A stretch of DNA of 64,000 nt from Maribacter cobaltidurans (GCF_002269385.1 NZ_CP022957.1:3091001-3155000), one strand, 5' to 3'. Shown: positions 37,909 to 47,696, counted from the first letter of the stretch. Notes: generated by a model from the sequence alone, not told the origin. Made by a program: numbers and translations.

Positions 37909-39156
37909 TTAGTTGCTAATGGTCCTGGAGTTTGCCGATCCAACACCTATTATAGAATCATAAAGGTCTCCAAAATTTCTATAGTACACTAAGATAAGAT
38001 AATTGTTCTCGGTAAAGTGAAAATTTCCTCCAACGGGATTCAAATTTATTTTTCCATCATCGCCTTTGGTGACATATTTATAGTTGTAAAAGCCTTGTTT
38101 AAGTTCCAAGGTTGCCTCCATCATACCATTGTCTTCATTATAGGTCATCTTGTTTTCATCTGTTAGCGCATAATTGTTGAATTTGCCAAAAATAAACACA
38201 TCGTCTAGACCCAGAGTTTCGGTGTAGGGTAGGCTAAAATGTACCTTTGTATATTCCGCCTCTCGTGAAGCATTATCCCCCTGTAAAGTTCTTATAACGT
38301 AATCCCCGTTTATATCGGGAAAATATGTGTATGGTTCGTTTGCCCTAAAATTATCGCTAAAGAGGTAATGGTTGTACAGGTCTCCAATTTCTATTCTTGC
38401 AATCTGCGAACTTGGGGCTCTTAAATCACTGGTGTCGAACAATAGATATTCATTACCCCCATAAAAGGCCGTTTCTTGATCATATTTATAGACCAATTCA
38501 CTTCCTATGGTAAATTGTGGGGCAATGTTGTAAATAGCCGTACCCCAATAGTTATTTTGTATTATGGCTACCTTAACTTCCTTTTTTGGGTTGACCAATC
38601 TAAAGTTTCCGGAATTTATCCTGAACTGGACCACTTGCTTCTCATTGAGAAAATTAAAATCCCTAGAGCGTTTTACTTGTGCCGCAACCTTAACGACATC
38701 CTTGTATACAATAAACCTTCTGGAAAACTGTAGCTCATAGCTATTATTATAAATTTCCAGAACATAGTTACCTGTAACCTTTAATCGTACATTTTCGTTG
38801 GGGATCGTAAGTTGATAATTGGAATAAGTTTCCAGCGTTGTATAGCTATTTTCATAATTAATGATACGTTGGTTGTCAATGCCGTCCAAGTATTGTGATT
38901 TTAAGAGGTCCGAAGGAGTCCAATCGTAATCACAGTGCACTATTTTATAATAATAATCCTGTTCGTTGGCCAAAAGGTCATCAAATTCAAGATGCATGGA
39001 TTCACCAATTTGCACTACGGGAAATTGGTCGTCCGTAGGTCCTCTAAAAATAATTGACTTAATGTTTTCTGGCGGGTTTTTTTCCTCTTGAACCTGTGCC
39101 ACAATACTTTGCACGCAAAGGATGCCTAACATTATTTGTTTAAGGTATAATCGCAT
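37909..39156 (-). CDS. Type IX secretion system plug protein (DUF5103)
   Basis: 415 residues with a signal peptide (MRLYLKQIMLGILCVQSIVA). It has the DUF5103 layout: N-terminal immunoglobulin-like domain (IKSIIFRGPTDDQFPVVQIG, LEFDDLLANEQDYYYKIVHC, LLKSQYLDGIDNQRI) and a C-terminal beta domain (VFIFGKFNNYALTDENKM, LELKQGFYNYKYV). The F. johnsoniae member is the Plug protein that closes the periplasmic side of the SprA translocon when PorV is absent. With porT here and a type-B substrate at 52929 this supports an active type IX system. Divergent from nqrA. Confidence 0.9.
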   Translation of the reverse strand: MRLYLKQIMLGILCVQSIVAQVQEEKNPPENIKSIIFRGPTDDQFPVVQIGESMHLEFDDLLANEQDYYYKIVHCDYDWTPSDLLKSQYLDGIDNQRIINYENSYTTLETYSNYQLTIPNENVRLKVTGNYVLEIYNNSYELQFSRRFIVYKDVVKVAAQVKRSRDFNFLNEKQVVQFRINSGNFRLVNPKKEVKVAIIQNNYWGTAIYNIAPQFTIGSELVYKYDQETAFYGGNEYLLFDTSDLRAPSSQIARIEIGDLYNHYLFSDNFRANEPYTYFPDINGDYVIRTLQGDNASREAEYTKVHFSLPYTETLGLDDVFIFGKFNNYALTDENKMTYNEDNGMMEATLELKQGFYNYKYVTKGDDGKINLNPVGGNFHFTENNYLILVYYRNFGDLYDSIIGVGSANSRTISN

Positions 39157-39308
39157 TTAACAGCTAAAATTTGGGTTAAAGGTAAACAAAAAGGATGCCT
39201 AAAAAATTAACGTCGACAGAATGCCTAATTTATGGTTAATTATTATGAAAACTTTTCATTAAGTAGTAAATTCGCACCAAATTTTGTTAACCTAAGGTCT
39301 ACAATAAT

Positions 39309-40661
39309 ATGTCAAAAGACATTCGAATTAAAAAAGGACTGGATATTAATTTGGTAGGAGCAGCCGAATTGTCAACTTCAAAAGCGGTCCTAAGTAATGT
39401 TTATACGATTAAACTTGATGATTTTCACGGATTAACACCCAAAATGTTATTGAAGGAAGGGGCCGAGGTAAAAGCTGGGGAACCGTTGTTCTATAATAAA
39501 GGTGTTGAGGAAATGCTTTTTGTTTCGCCGGTAAGTGGTGAATTGGTTGAAATCGTAAGGGGTGCAAGAAGAAGAATTCTTGAGGTAAAAATTTTGGCCG
39601 ATAAAACCCAAGAGGTTGTTGAGCACAAGAAATTGGATTTGGAAAATGCCACAGGTCAAGAAATTAAGGCAGCTTTATTAAAATCAGGATGTTGGCCCTT
39701 TATTAAGCAGCGACCTTATGAGGTAATAGCAAATCCCTTGACGACGCCAAAAGCAATCTTTATTTCAGGTTATGCGACCGCTCCTTTAGCTGCTGATTTG
39801 GATTATGTTCTAAAAGGTAAGGAAGCCGAACTTCAAGCTGCGATAAGCGCTTTGGGAAAACTTACTCCGGGCAAAGTTCATGTATCTGTAGGGAAATCAG
39901 GTAGCTCCCCATTATCTGGATTACAGGGTATTACCTTGCATAAAGTATCCGGACCGCATCCGGCGGGCTTGGTAGGTACCCAAATAAATAAAATAGACCC
40001 CATAAATAAGGGTGAATTGGTTTGGACCGTTTCTCCTCAGGATTTGATTGTAATCGGGGAATTTTTGCTTACGGGTAAGTTCAATGCGGAAAGATTGGTT
40101 GCCCTGGCAGGTTCATCGGTAAAGTCACCAAAATATTATACGACCAAAATAGGGGCAGAGATTTCTACTTTCCTTTATGCAAGTGGTGTTAATGAAGAAA
40201 ATTTTAGGGTTATCAATGGTGATGTGCTAACAGGGTCCAAAAGCAAACCGGATGGTCATTTGGGCTTTTATAACAATACCGTTACTGTTATCCCGGAAGG
40301 TGATGATTATGAGCTCTTTGGTTGGAACAAACCTGTATTTAATAAGGTTTCCGCTACTCGGGCACTAACCTTCTCCTGGTTGCAACCTAATAAGAAATAT
40401 GACTTAAATACCAATACCAATGGAGAGCATAGGGCATTCGTAGTTACGGGCCAATATGAAGAAGTGTTTCCAATGGATATTTACCCACTGCAGTTGTTAA
40501 AGGCATGTATGGTGAAGGATTTGGATGAGATGGAGCAATTGGGACTTTATGAAGTCGCTCCAGAGGATTTTTCCTTAACTGAATTTATATGTATATCTAA
40601 ACAACCCCATCAGAAGATTATTCGTGAAGGGTTGGATTTGTTACAAAAAGAAATAGGATAG
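39309..40661 (+). CDS. nqrA: Na+-translocating NADH:quinone reductase subunit A
   Basis: First gene of nqrABCDEF; 450 residues. NqrA is a peripheral cytoplasmic subunit with a Rnf/Nqr biotinyl-lipoyl-like N-terminal domain (IRIKKGLDINLVGAAELS, LLKEGAEVKAGEPLFYNK) and central HPAGLVGTQINKIDPINKGE, close to the quinone site. The complex couples NADH oxidation to Na+ export, with menaquinone as likely acceptor. The six genes follow each other with gaps of 6, 2, 1, 22 and 2 bases. Confidence 0.97.
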   Translation: MSKDIRIKKGLDINLVGAAELSTSKAVLSNVYTIKLDDFHGLTPKMLLKEGAEVKAGEPLFYNKGVEEMLFVSPVSGELVEIVRGARRRILEVKILADKTQEVVEHKKLDLENATGQEIKAALLKSGCWPFIKQRPYEVIANPLTTPKAIFISGYATAPLAADLDYVLKGKEAELQAAISALGKLTPGKVHVSVGKSGSSPLSGLQGITLHKVSGPHPAGLVGTQINKIDPINKGELVWTVSPQDLIVIGEFLLTGKFNAERLVALAGSSVKSPKYYTTKIGAEISTFLYASGVNEENFRVINGDVLTGSKSKPDGHLGFYNNTVTVIPEGDDYELFGWNKPVFNKVSATRALTFSWLQPNKKYDLNTNTNGEHRAFVVTGQYEEVFPMDIYPLQLLKACMVKDLDEMEQLGLYEVAPEDFSLTEFICISKQPHQKIIREGLDLLQKEIG

Positions 40662-40667
40662 GATATT

Positions 40668-41930
40668 ATGAGCTTAAAAAGTAAAATGCATGAGTTAAAG
40701 CTTAAGTATCAGGGCAAAAAGATGGCGCCTGCCTTCAATGCCTTTCATACTTTTTTGTTTACTCCAAACGAAACTACACACGGGGGCACCCATGTTAAGG
40801 CCGTAGATGATTTGAAAAGAACCATGAATACGGTGATTATGGCATTGATTCCAGTGCTTGTTTTTTCCATGTTCAACGCGGGCTATCAGCATTACGCTGC
40901 AATAGATGCAGCCAATGGTAGTCCAAGGACTTTGTCATTTTTTGAAAATTTTTTAACCTGGGATAATTTTTGGATCGGGATTATTAAAGTACTTCCTCTT
41001 GTTGTTGTATCCTATGGTGTTGGTCTTTTGGTGGAATTTATTTTTGCCGTAATAAAAGGTCATGAGGTTGAGGAGGGATATTTGGTAACTGGAATGTTGG
41101 TTCCTTTAATCGTTCCTGTAGACACCCCACTTTGGATGTTGGCTGTAGCTGTAGTTTTTGGAGTTGTTATAGGTAAAGAGGTATTTGGGGGAACAGGTAT
41201 GAATATTTTAAACCCTGCGTTGACCATTCGAGCCTTTTTGTTTTTTGCTTATCCTACTTGGATGAGTGGGGATAAGGTTTGGGTACATGGCGCTGTTGAA
41301 CGCGCTGGCGGACCCGATGCTATTTCTGGTGAGACCATTCTGGGTTCCTTGGCACAAAATTCGGATGTGAGTTATTCCGTATCGGATATGTTCTTTGGCT
41401 TTATTCCTGGTTCTGTGGGTGAAACTTCAACTCTGTTGATATTGATCGGTGGACTTTTCTTGATTTTTAGCAAGATAGCAAGCTGGAGGATTATGTTGAG
41501 TGCTGTAATCGGTTCTTTGGTTATGGGGCTTATTTTTAACCAAGTAGTTGAATTCGGTTGGATTACCGAGACTAGCAAATTTTATGGATTAATGAGTTTC
41601 GATTTTTGGAAACACTTAATTGTAGGAGGTCTCGCCTTTGGTATAGTCTATATGGCGACCGATCCGGTTACAGGGTCACAGACCAATCGTGGAAAATGGT
41701 TTTATGGTTTCTTTATCGGTTTTATTTCCGTAATGATTCGCGTTTTCAATCCTGCATATCCAGAAGGGGTTTTCTTGGCAATATTGTTAATGAATGTATT
41801 CGCTCCTACTATTGACCATTATGTGGTGAAAGCAAATATAAATAGGCGATTGAAAAGATTTAAGAACGCCGTCGTGCTTCCTAAGGATACAGACGGTAAA
41901 GCTGAAGAATTAAAAGCAGAAACGGTTTAA
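40668..41930 (+). CDS. nqrB: Na+-translocating NADH:quinone reductase subunit B
   Basis: 420-residue membrane subunit with about ten helices; carries covalent FMN and riboflavin and the Na+ path. Conserved GGTHVKAVDDLKRTMNTVI, FGGTGMNILNPALTIRAFLFFAYP and TDPVTGSQTNRGKWFYG are present. The FMN-attachment threonine lies in DAISGETILGS (about residue 220). Standard ApbE targets read D-x-x-[S/T]-G-A-[S/T]; here Glu replaces the Ala before the Thr. Six bases after nqrA. Confidence 0.97.
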   Translation: MSLKSKMHELKLKYQGKKMAPAFNAFHTFLFTPNETTHGGTHVKAVDDLKRTMNTVIMALIPVLVFSMFNAGYQHYAAIDAANGSPRTLSFFENFLTWDNFWIGIIKVLPLVVVSYGVGLLVEFIFAVIKGHEVEEGYLVTGMLVPLIVPVDTPLWMLAVAVVFGVVIGKEVFGGTGMNILNPALTIRAFLFFAYPTWMSGDKVWVHGAVERAGGPDAISGETILGSLAQNSDVSYSVSDMFFGFIPGSVGETSTLLILIGGLFLIFSKIASWRIMLSAVIGSLVMGLIFNQVVEFGWITETSKFYGLMSFDFWKHLIVGGLAFGIVYMATDPVTGSQTNRGKWFYGFFIGFISVMIRVFNPAYPEGVFLAILLMNVFAPTIDHYVVKANINRRLKRFKNAVVLPKDTDGKAEELKAETV

Positions 41931-41932
41931 TT

Positions 41933-42682
41933 ATGGCAATCAATACAGATAAAAATGTGTACACTGTGGTGTTCGCCGCAGTCATGGTAATCGTAGTAGG
42001 TTCTATTCTGGCTTTTTTGGCTACTGGGTTAAGTGGTAGAATAAATGAGAATATGCGTTTTGAAAAACAACAGAATATTCTTTACGCCATGGGAATCAAC
42101 GATAATGTTGATGAAGGAAGTGTGAATTTTGTCCCAACGGATATTGTCGAGGATAAGTTTTCCCAATACATTACGGAACAAATTATTATCAAAGGGGATC
42201 AAATTGTAGATAACGACGAGGCGTATTTGATTGACATGAAAAAGCAATTGGCCTTGGCCAAAAAGGGTGAAACACCTGAGTTACCCTTGTTTATTGGAGA
42301 AAAGGAAGGTAAAAAGTTTTATGTTATTCCAATGTATGGGAAAGGATTATGGGACGATATCTGGGGATATATTGCTTTGGATGATAAAATGATTGTTCAA
42401 GGGGTATTTTTTGATCATAAAGGTGAAACCCCTGGTCTTGGGGCAAACATCAATCAAAGATATTTTATGGATGACTTTTCTGGTGAAAGCATTATGGATG
42501 GGACCAGGTATGCAGGAATTAATGTGGCAAAAGGGAATAATGACCCTTTGAACAATGATAAAGAGGATAACGAAGTAGATGCCTTGGCCGGTGCCACTAT
42601 TACCGGAAATGGAGTATCTGCCATGATTAAGGAAACCGTGAATCTTTACAAGGATTATTTAAAAACTATTAGAACAAATTAA
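41933..42682 (+). CDS. nqrC: Na+-translocating NADH:quinone reductase subunit C
   Basis: 249 residues: one N-terminal helix (VYTVVFAAVMVIVVGSILAFL) and a periplasmic FMN-binding domain. The flavinylation motif is DALAGATITGNGVSAM near residue 215, with Ala at the position that is Ser/Thr in the classical motif; the acceptor Thr is kept. KGLWDDIWGYIALDDK and FDHKGETPGLGANI are conserved NqrC segments. Matured by ApbE (gene at 45860). Confidence 0.97.
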   Translation: MAINTDKNVYTVVFAAVMVIVVGSILAFLATGLSGRINENMRFEKQQNILYAMGINDNVDEGSVNFVPTDIVEDKFSQYITEQIIIKGDQIVDNDEAYLIDMKKQLALAKKGETPELPLFIGEKEGKKFYVIPMYGKGLWDDIWGYIALDDKMIVQGVFFDHKGETPGLGANINQRYFMDDFSGESIMDGTRYAGINVAKGNNDPLNNDKEDNEVDALAGATITGNGVSAMIKETVNLYKDYLKTIRTN

Positions 42683-42683
42683 T

Positions 42684-43331
42684 ATGGGACTTTTATCAAA
42701 AAAAGATGCAAATCTAATTAAGGATCCATTAGCGGATAACAACCCGATTACCATTCAGGTATTGGGTATATGTTCCGCATTGGCCATTACCGCAGAGCTT
42801 AAGGCTTCCGTGGTTATGGCAATCGCAGTGATGTTCGTTTTAGGTCTTGGAAACGTGGTTATTTCTGCGATGCGTAATATCATTCCATCAAAAATTAGAA
42901 TCATAGTGCAACTTATCGTTGTGGCAACCTTGGTCATTATTGTGGATCAGGTATTGAAAGCTTTTGCATATCCATTGAGTAAAACACTTTCCGTATTCGT
43001 AGGTCTTATCATTACCAACTGTATTATTATGGGACGTTTTGAAGCATTCGCATTAGGGAATGGTTTGTGGAGGTCTTTTTTGGATGGTATAGGGAACTCC
43101 TTGGGGTATGGAATCATATTGGTCATCGTAGGTTTTTTTAGAGAGCTATTAGGTTCGGGAACACTTTTTGGATTTCCTGTTTTGGGGGATCCTATTGAAA
43201 AAACGGGATTGTATTCCATAGGTTATGAGAACAACGGTTTTATGATTATACCTCCTGCGGCCCTAATCGTGGTTGGTATTATTATTTGGGTCCAGCGTTC
43301 CAGGAATCCTGCTTTGGTAGAAGAAAATTAA
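42684..43331 (+). CDS. nqrD: Na+-translocating NADH:quinone reductase subunit D
   Basis: 215 residues, six-helix membrane subunit of the NqrD/RnfE family. Typical segments: LADNNPITIQVLGICSALAIT, SAMRNIIPSKIRIIVQL, NCIIMGRFEAFALGNG and GFFRELLGSGTLFG. Shares an intramembrane 2Fe-2S centre with NqrE, whose cysteines include the ones in ICSALA and TNCIIM. Starts 1 base after nqrC. Confidence 0.97.
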   Translation: MGLLSKKDANLIKDPLADNNPITIQVLGICSALAITAELKASVVMAIAVMFVLGLGNVVISAMRNIIPSKIRIIVQLIVVATLVIIVDQVLKAFAYPLSKTLSVFVGLIITNCIIMGRFEAFALGNGLWRSFLDGIGNSLGYGIILVIVGFFRELLGSGTLFGFPVLGDPIEKTGLYSIGYENNGFMIIPPAALIVVGIIIWVQRSRNPALVEEN

Positions 43332-43353
43332 AAACATACTTAGATTTAGTATT

Positions 43354-44118
43354 ATGTTAGAGCATATAGAATTATTTTTCAGGTCCATTTTTATAGACAA
43401 TATGGTGTTCGCCGTATTCTTGGGAATGTGTTCCTATTTGGCTGTGTCCAAAAAAGTGGCAACAGCTGTCGGACTGGGTGCTGCCGTAATCTTTGTACTT
43501 GCAGTAACGGTCCCATTGAATTGGTTGTTGGATAGGTATCTTTTGCAGGAAGGCGCATTGTCTTGGTTAGGCCCGGAATATGCAGATTACAATCTTAGTT
43601 TTCTATCCTTTATCCTTTTTATTGCCACTATTGCGACGATGGTGCAATTGGTAGAGATTATCGTTGAAAAATTTTCTCCATCCTTGTATAACTCCTTGGG
43701 TATATTTTTGCCTTTGATTGCCGTAAACTGCGCGATTTTGGGGGGCTCTTTATTTATGCAATCCAGACAAATAGAAACATTTGGACTTGCTTTTAATTAT
43801 GGTCTTAGTTCGGGAATAGGTTGGTTTTTGGCCATTTTGGCCATTGCCGCTATTCGTGAAAAAATTAGGTATTCCAACGTTCCCCCTCCGTTAAGGGGCC
43901 TTGGAATCACCTTTATAATTACTGGATTGATGGGGATTGGTTTTCAAAGTTTTGGTGGAATGTTGACTGGTGGTGACGATGCTGCAGAGGAAGCTCAGGA
44001 AACAGTTAACCTAGAAACTCCAAAAGTGGAAGAAAAGGAAACATCTACGAAAGAGGTAACTGAAAATAATTCTGAGATTGACGAGAAGGAGATTTCTTAT
44101 AATGACGTAAAAAAATAA
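43354..44118 (+). CDS. nqrE: Na+-translocating NADH:quinone reductase subunit E, with acidic C-terminal tail
   Basis: 254 residues, longer than the roughly 200 of gammaproteobacterial NqrE. The membrane part ([52 protein letters not shown]) ends near residue 210; the last 45 residues are a charged Glu/Lys/Thr-rich tail ([20 protein letters not shown] and on), probably disordered. The two cysteines in GMCSYL and VNCAIL match the NqrD/E iron-sulfur ligands. Tail function unknown. Confidence 0.96.
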   Translation: MLEHIELFFRSIFIDNMVFAVFLGMCSYLAVSKKVATAVGLGAAVIFVLAVTVPLNWLLDRYLLQEGALSWLGPEYADYNLSFLSFILFIATIATMVQLVEIIVEKFSPSLYNSLGIFLPLIAVNCAILGGSLFMQSRQIETFGLAFNYGLSSGIGWFLAILAIAAIREKIRYSNVPPPLRGLGITFIITGLMGIGFQSFGGMLTGGDDAAEEAQETVNLETPKVEEKETSTKEVTENNSEIDEKEISYNDVKK

Positions 44119-44120
44119 GT

Positions 44121-45428
44121 ATGATTTTAGCTGCAAGTACAGGCGGAACAATATTGATTACGGTAGTCGCTTTTTTAATTCTTCTAATGATATTAGTGGC
44201 TTTGTTATTGTTCACTAAGGAAAAATTATCCCCATCGGGGCCAGTGACCATTACAATTAATGGGGAAAAGAAGATTGAGGTAGGATCGGGAAGTTCCTTG
44301 CTTTCAACACTGGGAAATCAAAAGGTTTTTTTACCATCTGCATGTGGTGGAGGTGGTACCTGTATACAATGTGAGTGTCACGTACTTTCTGGTGGGGGTG
44401 AAGCCTTACCGACGGAAACACCGCATTTTTCCAAAAAGGAGCTGAACCAAGGCGCTCGTTTGGCATGTCAGGTCAAGGTAAAACAGGATATGGAAATTAC
44501 CATACCGGAAGAGGTTTTTGGTATTAAAAAATGGGATGCCACTGTGGTTAGAAACTATAATGTGGCATCGTTCATAAAGGAATTTGTTGTGGAGATTCCC
44601 GAGGATATGGGTTATAAGGCCGGGGGATATATTCAAATTGAAATACCCGAATGCGAGGTTAAATATTCGGATATTGATATTACGGCCCACCCCGAGGAGC
44701 ATGAGACTCCAGATAAATTTAAGGCGGAGTGGGATAAATTTAATCTCTGGCCTTTGGTAATGAAAAATCCTGAAACTGTGGAGCGCGCCTATTCAATGGC
44801 TTCATACCCTGCAGAGGGAAGAGAAATTATGTTGAATGTACGTATTGCAACCCCGCCATGGGATAGGTCCAAAAATGGATGGATGGATGTGAATCCGGGT
44901 ATAGCGTCATCGTATATTTTCAATTTGAAAAAAGGTGATAAATGCGTTATTTCCGGGCCTTATGGTGAATTCTTCATTAACGAATCGGATGCTGAAATGC
45001 TTTACGTTGGAGGTGGTGCCGGAATGGCTCCAATGAGATCTCATTTATATCACCTGTTTAAAACATTAAAGACAGATAGAAAGGTGAGTTATTGGTATGG
45101 AGGACGCTCCAAGAGGGAATTGTTCTACTTGGACCATTTCTATGAATTGGAAAAAGAATTTCCGAACTTTAAATTCTATTTGGCTTTATCCGAGCCTTTG
45201 GAGGAGGATAATTGGAAAGTGAAAGAGGATATAGATGCACCAGGGGATGGATTTGTTGGATTTATCCATAACTGTGTAATTGACAATTATTTAAGTAAAC
45301 ATGAATCTCCAGAAGATATCGAATTATATTTCTGCGGACCTCCATTAATGAACAAGGCAGTTCAGAAAATGGGTGAAGATTTTGGTATTCCAGACGAAAA
45401 TATTCGTTTCGACGATTTCGGAGGTTAA
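44121..45428 (+). CDS. nqrF: Na+-translocating NADH:quinone reductase subunit F
   Basis: 435-residue NADH-oxidising subunit. One N-terminal helix ([21 protein letters not shown]), a 2Fe-2S ferredoxin domain with cysteines in [17 protein letters not shown] and later RLACQVKV, an FAD domain ([15 protein letters not shown]) and an NADH domain ([34 protein letters not shown]). C-terminal FDDFGG is conserved. End of the nqr operon, followed 25 bases later by a strong terminator. Confidence 0.98.
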   Translation: MILAASTGGTILITVVAFLILLMILVALLLFTKEKLSPSGPVTITINGEKKIEVGSGSSLLSTLGNQKVFLPSACGGGGTCIQCECHVLSGGGEALPTETPHFSKKELNQGARLACQVKVKQDMEITIPEEVFGIKKWDATVVRNYNVASFIKEFVVEIPEDMGYKAGGYIQIEIPECEVKYSDIDITAHPEEHETPDKFKAEWDKFNLWPLVMKNPETVERAYSMASYPAEGREIMLNVRIATPPWDRSKNGWMDVNPGIASSYIFNLKKGDKCVISGPYGEFFINESDAEMLYVGGGAGMAPMRSHLYHLFKTLKTDRKVSYWYGGRSKRELFYLDHFYELEKEFPNFKFYLALSEPLEEDNWKVKEDIDAPGDGFVGFIHNCVIDNYLSKHESPEDIELYFCGPPLMNKAVQKMGEDFGIPDENIRFDDFGG

Positions 45429-45452
45429 GAGAATAGATAACAATACAATAGA

Positions 45453-45483
45453 AAAACCGATATGCTTACATATCGGTTTTTTT
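45453..45483 (+). terminator. Strong terminator ending the nqr operon
   Basis: Perfect twelve-pair stem AAAACCGATATG/CATATCGGTTTT with loop CTTA and further Ts. It lies between nqrF and the next gene and contains the ATG of a longer reading frame, which rules out that frame's first start. Confidence 0.88.
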
Positions 45484-45497
45484 CGGACTGGAGGGAT

Positions 45498-45863
45498 ATG
45501 AAACCATTAACGGAACAAGAACTTCATAATTTGGCCATGAATTTGGTAGGAAAACGGTTGGAGGAAGATGGTTACGAATTTTTGGCGGTGAATAGTGAGC
45601 TACGTAAAAATCCGCAATTCGTATGTATTAAGGAAAAAAAGATGAGTTTTGTAGTAGTAAAAGCTATTGAATACCCAGGAGATCCCCAAGATTTGGATTT
45701 TTTTAGGGCAGATTTATATAAAATGAGGGATCATGCCTTAAAGTTTGAGGCAAGGACTTTTTATGCACCCGTAGGTTTGGTAAATGCCAAGGATTACAAT
45801 CTACCTGTATATCTCAATGAAGAATACATCGTAGATTATGATGGTTTAATTGAAATTGAATGA
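45498..45863 (+). CDS. Small conserved protein of the flavobacterial nqr-apbE locus
   Basis: 121 residues from the ATG at 45498, preceded by GGAGGG, one of few Shine-Dalgarno-like sites in the window; an earlier in-frame ATG at 45462 lies inside the nqr terminator stem and is rejected. Sequence features: ELHNLAMNLVGKRLEEDGYEF, NPQFVCIKEKKMSFVVVKAI, FEARTFYAPVGLVNAKDYNL, LNEEYIVDYDGLIEIE. No signal peptide or membrane helix. Homologues are, as far as I recall, often labelled NADH-quinone reductase subunit F although the protein has none of NqrF's cofactor motifs, so that label is probably positional. Its stop overlaps the apbE start by 4 bases (ATGA). Confidence 0.85.
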   Translation: MKPLTEQELHNLAMNLVGKRLEEDGYEFLAVNSELRKNPQFVCIKEKKMSFVVVKAIEYPGDPQDLDFFRADLYKMRDHALKFEARTFYAPVGLVNAKDYNLPVYLNEEYIVDYDGLIEIE

Positions 45864-46864
45864 TGATGAGGAAATGGATTTTGATCGCAGGTATGCTTTT
45901 GGTATTTTCCTGCAATAATGGTGTCGTGCGCAATCAAACTCTGGGAGAGGCTCTAGGTACTACATTTAATATTATCTACTTTGCAAATGAGGAGTTGAAT
46001 TTCCAAAAGGAAATTGATTCTGTTTTTACTTCGGTAAATTACTCTTTATCAACGTATATACCTGATTCCGACATATCAAGAATAAACCGAGGGGATAGCC
46101 TCCTTGTCGTTGATAAAATGTTCAGGGAAGTTTTTGAACTTTCAAGGGAAGTCCACAAGGACACGAGGGGATATTTTGATCCTACGGTGGGTGTATTGGT
46201 AAATGCTTGGGGTTTTGGTCCGGGCAATCAGGTATCTATGGATAGTACCTCTGTAGATAGTCTGTTGAACTATGTGGGTTTCAATAAAGTATCGATAACT
46301 CCTGAAAATAGGATTGTAAAGGATAACCCTAATATCTATTTCGATTTTAATGCCATAGCAAAGGGATATGCTATAGATAGATTGGCTTTGATGCTTGATA
46401 GGAAGGGTATTGCGAATTATTTAGTAGAAGTTGGTGGGGAAGTGGTGGCCAAGGGTATTAATCTGGAAAAGGAAAAACCTTGGGTTGTGGGTATCGATGA
46501 TCCTCAAGTGGTCACTGGACGAAAATTAAAACTGTTGATTAATTTGACGGATAGGGCTTTGGCTTCCTCTGGAAATTACAGAAAATTTAGGATAGATAGT
46601 GTGACCGGAAAAAAATATGTCCATACGGTGGACCCCATAACCGGTTACACAAAAAATTCAAATACCTTAGGGGTAACCATTCTCGCTACTAATTGTGCTA
46701 CGGCAGATGCATATGCCACGGCTTTTATGGCCATGGATCTACCAGAAGCATTTAAAGTGATTAACTCCAATAAAAACTTAGAGGCCTATATCATTTATTT
46801 GGACGAAAAGGGAGTAGCCAAGGAATTTTTGACCAAAGGATTTAAGTCCTTGTTGGTAGAGTAG
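45860..46864 (+). CDS. apbE: FAD:protein FMN transferase
   Basis: 334-residue lipoprotein (lipobox LVFSCNNG). ApbE uses FAD to attach FMN to threonines in NqrB and NqrC, consistent with the neighbouring nqr operon. Seen: LGEALGTTFNIIYF, STYIPDSDISRINRGDSL, FDPTVGVLVNAWGFGPG, FDFNAIAKGYAIDRLALML, YLVEVGGEVVAKGI and the Mg2+-site segment LGVTILATNCATADAYATAF. Overlaps the preceding gene by 4 bases, so translationally coupled. Its stop abuts the convergent methyltransferase gene. Confidence 0.96.
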   Translation: MMMRKWILIAGMLLVFSCNNGVVRNQTLGEALGTTFNIIYFANEELNFQKEIDSVFTSVNYSLSTYIPDSDISRINRGDSLLVVDKMFREVFELSREVHKDTRGYFDPTVGVLVNAWGFGPGNQVSMDSTSVDSLLNYVGFNKVSITPENRIVKDNPNIYFDFNAIAKGYAIDRLALMLDRKGIANYLVEVGGEVVAKGINLEKEKPWVVGIDDPQVVTGRKLKLLINLTDRALASSGNYRKFRIDSVTGKKYVHTVDPITGYTKNSNTLGVTILATNCATADAYATAFMAMDLPEAFKVINSNKNLEAYIIYLDEKGVAKEFLTKGFKSLLVE

Positions 46865-47629
46865 TTATTTTTTGACCAAGGGAATAATTTCTCCTTTGGC
46901 CAATCTGAACTTTTCAATGTCTTCCTTGGACATTTTTAAGGTCAGGTCTATCTCTTCAACCTGGAACCCAATGGACCTTAGCTTGTTAAAATAATCCCTA
47001 CCATAAATCCTTACATGATCGTATTGCCCAAATATTCGGGCTCTTTCTTTTTTATCCGTGATTGTATCATCTTCAAAAGTTTGTAATCTGCCCAAATCCT
47101 GTGGAATTTGAAAAATACCCCAACCACCAGGTTTAAGAATTCTATATAGTTCCTGCATGGCCTTGGTGTCATCGGGTATATGTTCCAATACATGATTACA
47201 AAGAATTACATCAAAACTATCATCTTCAAAAGGTAAATTACAGATATCCGCAGGTACATCTGCCAATGGAGAATTTAGGTCGGTAGTGGTGTAATCTAGA
47301 TTCTTTAAATTTTTAAACCGTTTGTAAAATGCCTGTTCAGGAGCAAAGTGCAAAACTTTTAGGCCATCCTTAAAGAAGTTGGTCTCATTTTTTAGGTAGA
47401 GCCATAGCAACCTATGTCTTTCCAGGGATAGGGTAGAAGGGGAGAGCACGTTTTCTCTTGGGTTTTCATAGCCATACGGCAGAAAACTGCGAAAGGTCTT
47501 CCCATCGATAGGGTCTTCGTATCTCTTTCCGGAATAATAAATGGAAAGCATTGGTCTAACCAAATAACTTACCTTGATTAGAAAGGGTCTTGGTATGAGA
47601 TTAAGAAAAAACTTGAAGATTTTCTTCAT
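46865..47629 (-). CDS. Class I SAM-dependent methyltransferase
   Basis: 254 residues. Rossmann methyltransferase of the Methyltransf_11 type: VLHFAPEQAFYKRFKNLKNL replaces the usual glycine-rich motif I, followed by DYTTTDLNS, ICNLPFEDDSFDVILCNHVLEHI and MQELYRILKPGGWGIFQIP. The N-terminal 40 residues are basic and hydrophobic (FKFFLNLIPRPFLIKVSYLV), suggesting membrane association. Substrate unknown; such proteins occur in glycan or polysaccharide modification. Downstream of map (67 bases). Confidence 0.88.
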   Translation of the reverse strand: MKKIFKFFLNLIPRPFLIKVSYLVRPMLSIYYSGKRYEDPIDGKTFRSFLPYGYENPRENVLSPSTLSLERHRLLWLYLKNETNFFKDGLKVLHFAPEQAFYKRFKNLKNLDYTTTDLNSPLADVPADICNLPFEDDSFDVILCNHVLEHIPDDTKAMQELYRILKPGGWGIFQIPQDLGRLQTFEDDTITDKKERARIFGQYDHVRIYGRDYFNKLRSIGFQVEEIDLTLKMSKEDIEKFRLAKGEIIPLVKK

Positions 47630-47696
47630 GTAACCGATTAGCCAAAATTGTTATTTCAGAAAGGACTGAGGTTGTTCCTCAATTATCTTTAAAAAA

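Noticed and set aside
45462..45497. N-terminal extension of the small protein before apbE
   Set aside because: The ATG at 45462 lies inside the nqr terminator stem; the ATG at 45498 has a Shine-Dalgarno-like GGAGGG.
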